Shown here piece after piece: positions 8,022 through 9,492 of a stretch of DNA of 9,492 nucleotides (positions are counted from its first letter, which is position 1; every line of letters begins with the position of its first letter). The DNA lies in assembly GCA_937129505.1 (NCBI GenBank), contig CAKZNJ010000345.1, positions 1 through 9,492 of the forward strand, given 5' to 3'. Below the pieces are notes generated by a model. The model made no database searches. It saw only the letters and a list, made by a program, of their open reading frames with translations, and was not told the origin of the DNA. The stretch comes from an uncultured Anaerolineae bacterium (GTDB lineage Bacteria; Chloroflexota; Anaerolineae; Anaerolineales; UBA4823). The translations under genes were made by a program, and so were the position numbers.

Positions 8022-8534
8022 TTAATCCTGCCCTTCAGGGACGGGTAAAGGGGTGACGGGCTCCAAGGGCGGGTTGTACCAATCCCAATTCCAGTAGGGG
8101 TAAGGCATGTTCTCCAATTTCCAATTGCCCCGCTGATCGCGGCGCAAAGTAGCCAGCGCCGTCTCGGTGAAGGAATTGCCCAAGGGGTCATTGGCGTTGC
8201 GAATGAGCAAAAGCTCCACGGTCGCCGTGTCTTGCTCCACCGTTACCTTCGCTACTTCCAAGCTCACCGAGCGAGGGTCGAGCAGGCGGGTGGTAAAGGC
8301 TTGGCGGAACTGCGTTTCAGCGGGTTTGAACTCGCCCTCTTTGAGGTAGCTGTACGCCTTTGAGTAATCTGCCTTGAGCAGGGCAATGACATAATTACGC
8401 ATTACCCCTTCGGGCGAGGTTTCTTCGCCGTAGTCCAACGATTGCTGGCGGCTGAAATAAACCACCAGCGACAGGATCACCAAAACCAAAATGCCAACCA
8501 AAATTGCGGCTAAAAAACGGTCTTGTTTCATCAT
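8022..8534 (-). CDS. Membrane-anchored NTF2-like/DUF4878-like secreted-domain protein
   Basis: The 170-residue protein has a short basic N-terminus, one hydrophobic segment (about 8-27) and an outside domain. No lipobox cysteine is present, so it should stay as a signal anchor. Residues 40-66 (SPEGVMRNYVIALLKADYSKAYSYL) resemble the opening helices of NTF2-like DUF4878 domains, followed by strands with alternating residues (VSLEVAKVTVEQDTATVELL) and LRRDQRGNWKLENMP, a frequent strand in this fold. The tail is rich in Trp, Tyr and Pro (PYWNWDWYNPPLEP). The family role is unknown, often ligand binding or protein contact at the envelope. Two ATGs are adjacent; GGAG lies three bases before the first and six before the second (8531), so the second is the likelier start. 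It leads a two-gene unit with the DUF5671 gene. Confidence 0.75.
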   Translation of the reverse strand: MMKQDRFLAAILVGILVLVILSLVVYFSRQQSLDYGEETSPEGVMRNYVIALLKADYSKAYSYLKEGEFKPAETQFRQAFTTRLLDPRSVSLEVAKVTVEQDTATVELLLIRNANDPLGNSFTETALATLRRDQRGNWKLENMPYPYWNWDWYNPPLEPVTPLPVPEGQD

Positions 8535-8581
8535 AAGCTCCGAATTATCTTTATCCTAAGTGCCGAGGGTCGCTCTTGTTA

Positions 8582-8587
8582 ATTATA
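8582..8587 (-). promoter_or_regulatory. Candidate -10 box for the minus-strand gene pair
   Basis: The minus strand reads TATAAT within an AT-rich patch (GGTTATAATTAAC), about 50 bases before the start of the anchored protein gene. No good -35 hexamer is visible at the usual spacing, so it is a weak call. Confidence 0.3.
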
Positions 8588-8620
8588 ACCCCGTCAGGGT
8601 AGGGGCGCTTTGTGGTCAGG

Positions 8621-8640
8621 CTATACCTATGTCGGTATAG
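8621..8640. promoter_or_regulatory. Operator-like dyad CTATACC-N6-GGTATAG
   Basis: A perfect seven-base inverted repeat, CTATACC (8621-8627) and GGTATAG (8634-8640), is separated by six bases. It sits about 35 bases upstream of the candidate minus-strand -10 box, a plausible place for a dimeric regulator. It could equally be part of the repeat cluster beside it. Confidence 0.3.
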
Positions 8641-8651
8641 AACGCAGCCTG

Positions 8652-8730
8652 TACCCTCACCCCCAGCCCACGAACGGGAGAGGGGGGCAAGCCCCCTTCC
8701 CCCTATGGGGGAAGGGTAGGGGATGAGGGA
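8652..8730. repeat. C/G-rich inverted-repeat element (REP/MITE-like)
   Basis: The outer ends CCCTCACCCCC (8654-8664) and GGGGATGAGGG (8719-8729) are inverted repeats with one mismatch. Inside are GGGGG-CAAG-CCCCC near 8683-8696 and a perfect ten-pair hairpin, CCCTTCCCCC-TAT-GGGGGAAGGG (8694-8716). Elements starting CCCTCACCCC and ending in the complement, with GAGAGGGG and CTTCCCC blocks, are common dispersed repeats in many bacterial genomes and are often miscalled as small proteins. No transposase is present, so any movement would be in trans. Confidence 0.65.
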
Positions 8731-8742
8731 ATAACATAACTT

Positions 8743-8949
8743 CCGCTCAGCTACCGAGCGGGCAAGCTTGGATTGGATCTTGCCTTGCTCCAACAGACCC
8801 GCCTAATTATGTCATGAGTAACGCAGTCAGACATCTTGCGGAATGACGCAGGGCAACGAGGACATCCCTGTCTACAGGAGAAGAACTGACCTCCTCCAGC
8901 CATCCCTTTGAGAAAGTCCTCGCAAGAGGAATCGGTGGGCTGAAGGCGG
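8743..8949 (+). ncRNA. Possible structured leader or small RNA upstream of the phosphatase gene
   Basis: Several stems follow one another: CCGCTC/GAGCGG (8743-8761), GGCAAG/CTTGCC (8761-8784), CAGGG/CCCTG (8849-8870), AGGAG/CTCCT (8876-8895), and CAGCC/GGCTG (8897-8942), which encloses CTTT-GAG-AAAG (8906-8916) and TCCTC-GCAA-GAGGA (8917-8930), a stem closed by a GNRA tetraloop. The segments CCGCTCAGC and GCTGAAGGCGG at the two edges could also pair over the whole length. It matches no riboswitch, RNase P, tmRNA or SRP motif I can recall. Its position just before the phosphatase start suggests a leader, but chance pairing is possible. Confidence 0.25.
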
Positions 8950-9002
8950 TTTATCGATTAAAATAATGCCTATTCTCGATCTTCCCGAAAAGGACAAACC
9001 GT

Positions 9003-9492
9003 ATGAACTCTGGCGAAAAAGTGATCCTCGTTCTCTCCGACGCCCTGCGCTTCGATACCGCTGTGCAAGGTATGGGCTTCCTCGGTCATTTGGTCGAAAA
9101 CCAAAAGGCGAGCCTGTATAAAATTCACGGCGAATTGCCCAGCATGTCCCGCCCGATGTACGAGACCATTCACACCGGCTTGCCCACGATCGAACATGGT
9201 ATTGTCTCCAACTATGTCGTGCGCCTTTCGCAAAAGCCAAACATTTTCCAAGTGGCGCGCCAAGCCGGCAGAGTCACGGCTGCAGCCGCCTACTACTGGA
9301 TCTCAGAGCTATATCAACGCGTCCCTTACGACCCGATCAATGATCGTGAAGTCGATGACCCCGATGCCACCATCCAACATGGGCGCTTTTATACGCGCGA
9401 TGAATATCCCGATGAGGAGCTTTTCCTGAGTGCAGCAACGCTGGTGCGCAAATTCCACCCCGATTATCTGCTCGTCCACCCGATGGGGATGG
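9003..9492 (+). CDS. Alkaline phosphatase/phosphodiesterase superfamily protein, N-terminal part
   Basis: The frame is open from ATG 9003 to the window edge (163 codons). It starts with VILVLSDALRFDTA (7-20): an aspartate after a hydrophobic strand (D13), as in metal-binding site one of the alkaline phosphatase superfamily. ELPSMSRPMYETIHTGLPTIEHGIVSN (44-70) matches the nucleophile block of nucleotide pyrophosphatase/phosphodiesterase proteins (P-T-x-T-x-P...TG...HGI); alignment puts a serine, S49, at the usual Thr/Ser nucleophile position. The remaining metal ligands (later Asp and His) would lie beyond the window. No signal peptide is seen, so it is probably cytoplasmic. The likely reaction is hydrolysis of a phosphate mono- or diester with two metal ions; the substrate is unknown. 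AAGGA lies nine bases before the start. Confidence 0.85.
   Translation, partial: MNSGEKVILVLSDALRFDTAVQGMGFLGHLVENQKASLYKIHGELPSMSRPMYETIHTGLPTIEHGIVSNYVVRLSQKPNIFQVARQAGRVTAAAAYYWISELYQRVPYDPINDREVDDPDATIQHGRFYTRDEYPDEELFLSAATLVRKFHPDYLLVHPMGM

Larger units (their letters stand above)
8535..9002. other. Divergent intergenic region rich in dyads
   Basis: About 470 bases without a supported gene lie between a minus-strand gene and a plus-strand gene, so promoters for both should be here. It contains an AT patch with TATAAT on the minus strand (8582-8587), a short dyad (8621-8640), a C/G-rich inverted-repeat element (8652-8730) and a stretch with several stem-loops (8743-8949). An 80-codon minus-strand open frame is mostly a translation of the repeat and is not a gene. 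Confidence 0.6.

Noticed and set aside
8652..8730. CRISPR array or short tandem repeat
   Set aside because: The repeats are inverted, not direct and spaced; there are no spacers or cas genes.
8551..8793. An 80-codon minus-strand open frame
   Set aside because: Most of it is the translation of the C/G-rich inverted repeat; such frames are a common source of false small proteins.
8840..8950. TPP or c-di-GMP riboswitch in the phosphatase leader
   Set aside because: A CCCTTTGA string recalls the TPP aptamer, but the CTGAGA core is absent, and no GEMM-type core motif is present.
1..9492. tRNA, rRNA or integrase-attachment signs
   Set aside because: No T-arm consensus, rRNA-like stretch, integrase or flanking direct repeats could be seen by eye on either strand.

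Overview
The window looks like chromosomal DNA of a moderately GC-rich bacterium, most likely a Chloroflexota (Anaerolineae-type) lineage. That is inferred from family content: a six-unit DUF5671 membrane protein, a DUF1786 ASKHA protein, a DUF2281-type antitoxin next to a PIN toxin relic, a 7TM-PAS-GGDEF protein and a split methylmalonyl-CoA mutase. No rRNA or tRNA is present to settle the taxonomy.

Layout. Bases 1-554 are on the minus strand: the 5' end of a DUF1786 gene, preceded by a decayed VapC-like PIN toxin and a DUF2281/VapB-like antitoxin. Bases 555-864 hold only weak promoter-like sites. From 865 to 5921 five plus-strand genes run head to tail with gaps of 7-39 bases: methylmalonyl-CoA mutase large subunit (catalytic barrel only, no B12 domain), methylmalonyl-CoA epimerase, a half-size EamA/DMT-type membrane protein, a membrane-bound diguanylate cyclase whose first helix is separated from the rest by a frameshift, and a membrane protein made of two related halves. 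A 125-base convergent gap follows. From 8534 down to 6047 a minus-strand pair encodes a small membrane-anchored NTF2-like protein and a large DUF5671-repeat membrane protein, the latter interrupted by a one-base frameshift close to its start. Bases 8535-9002 form a divergent intergenic region rich in dyads, including a C/G-rich inverted-repeat element and a possible structured leader. The window ends inside an alkaline-phosphatase/phosphodiesterase-superfamily gene on the plus strand.

How the genes work together. The mutase and epimerase form a clear metabolic unit: the epimerase converts (S)-methylmalonyl-CoA to the (R)-epimer, and the mutase, with a separately encoded cobalamin-binding subunit, interconverts this with succinyl-CoA. 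That serves propionate, branched-chain amino-acid or odd-chain fatty-acid metabolism. The other plus-strand genes share direction but not an obvious function. The minus-strand pair probably makes an envelope protein set of unknown role.

I found no convincing new defence or mobile system. The most notable points are three reading-frame breaks within 9.5 kb (two at short homopolymers, so sequencing error competes with real decay), the six-fold DUF5671 architecture with a novel-looking C-terminal domain, the two-fold repeat protein, and the dyad-rich leader of the phosphatase gene.
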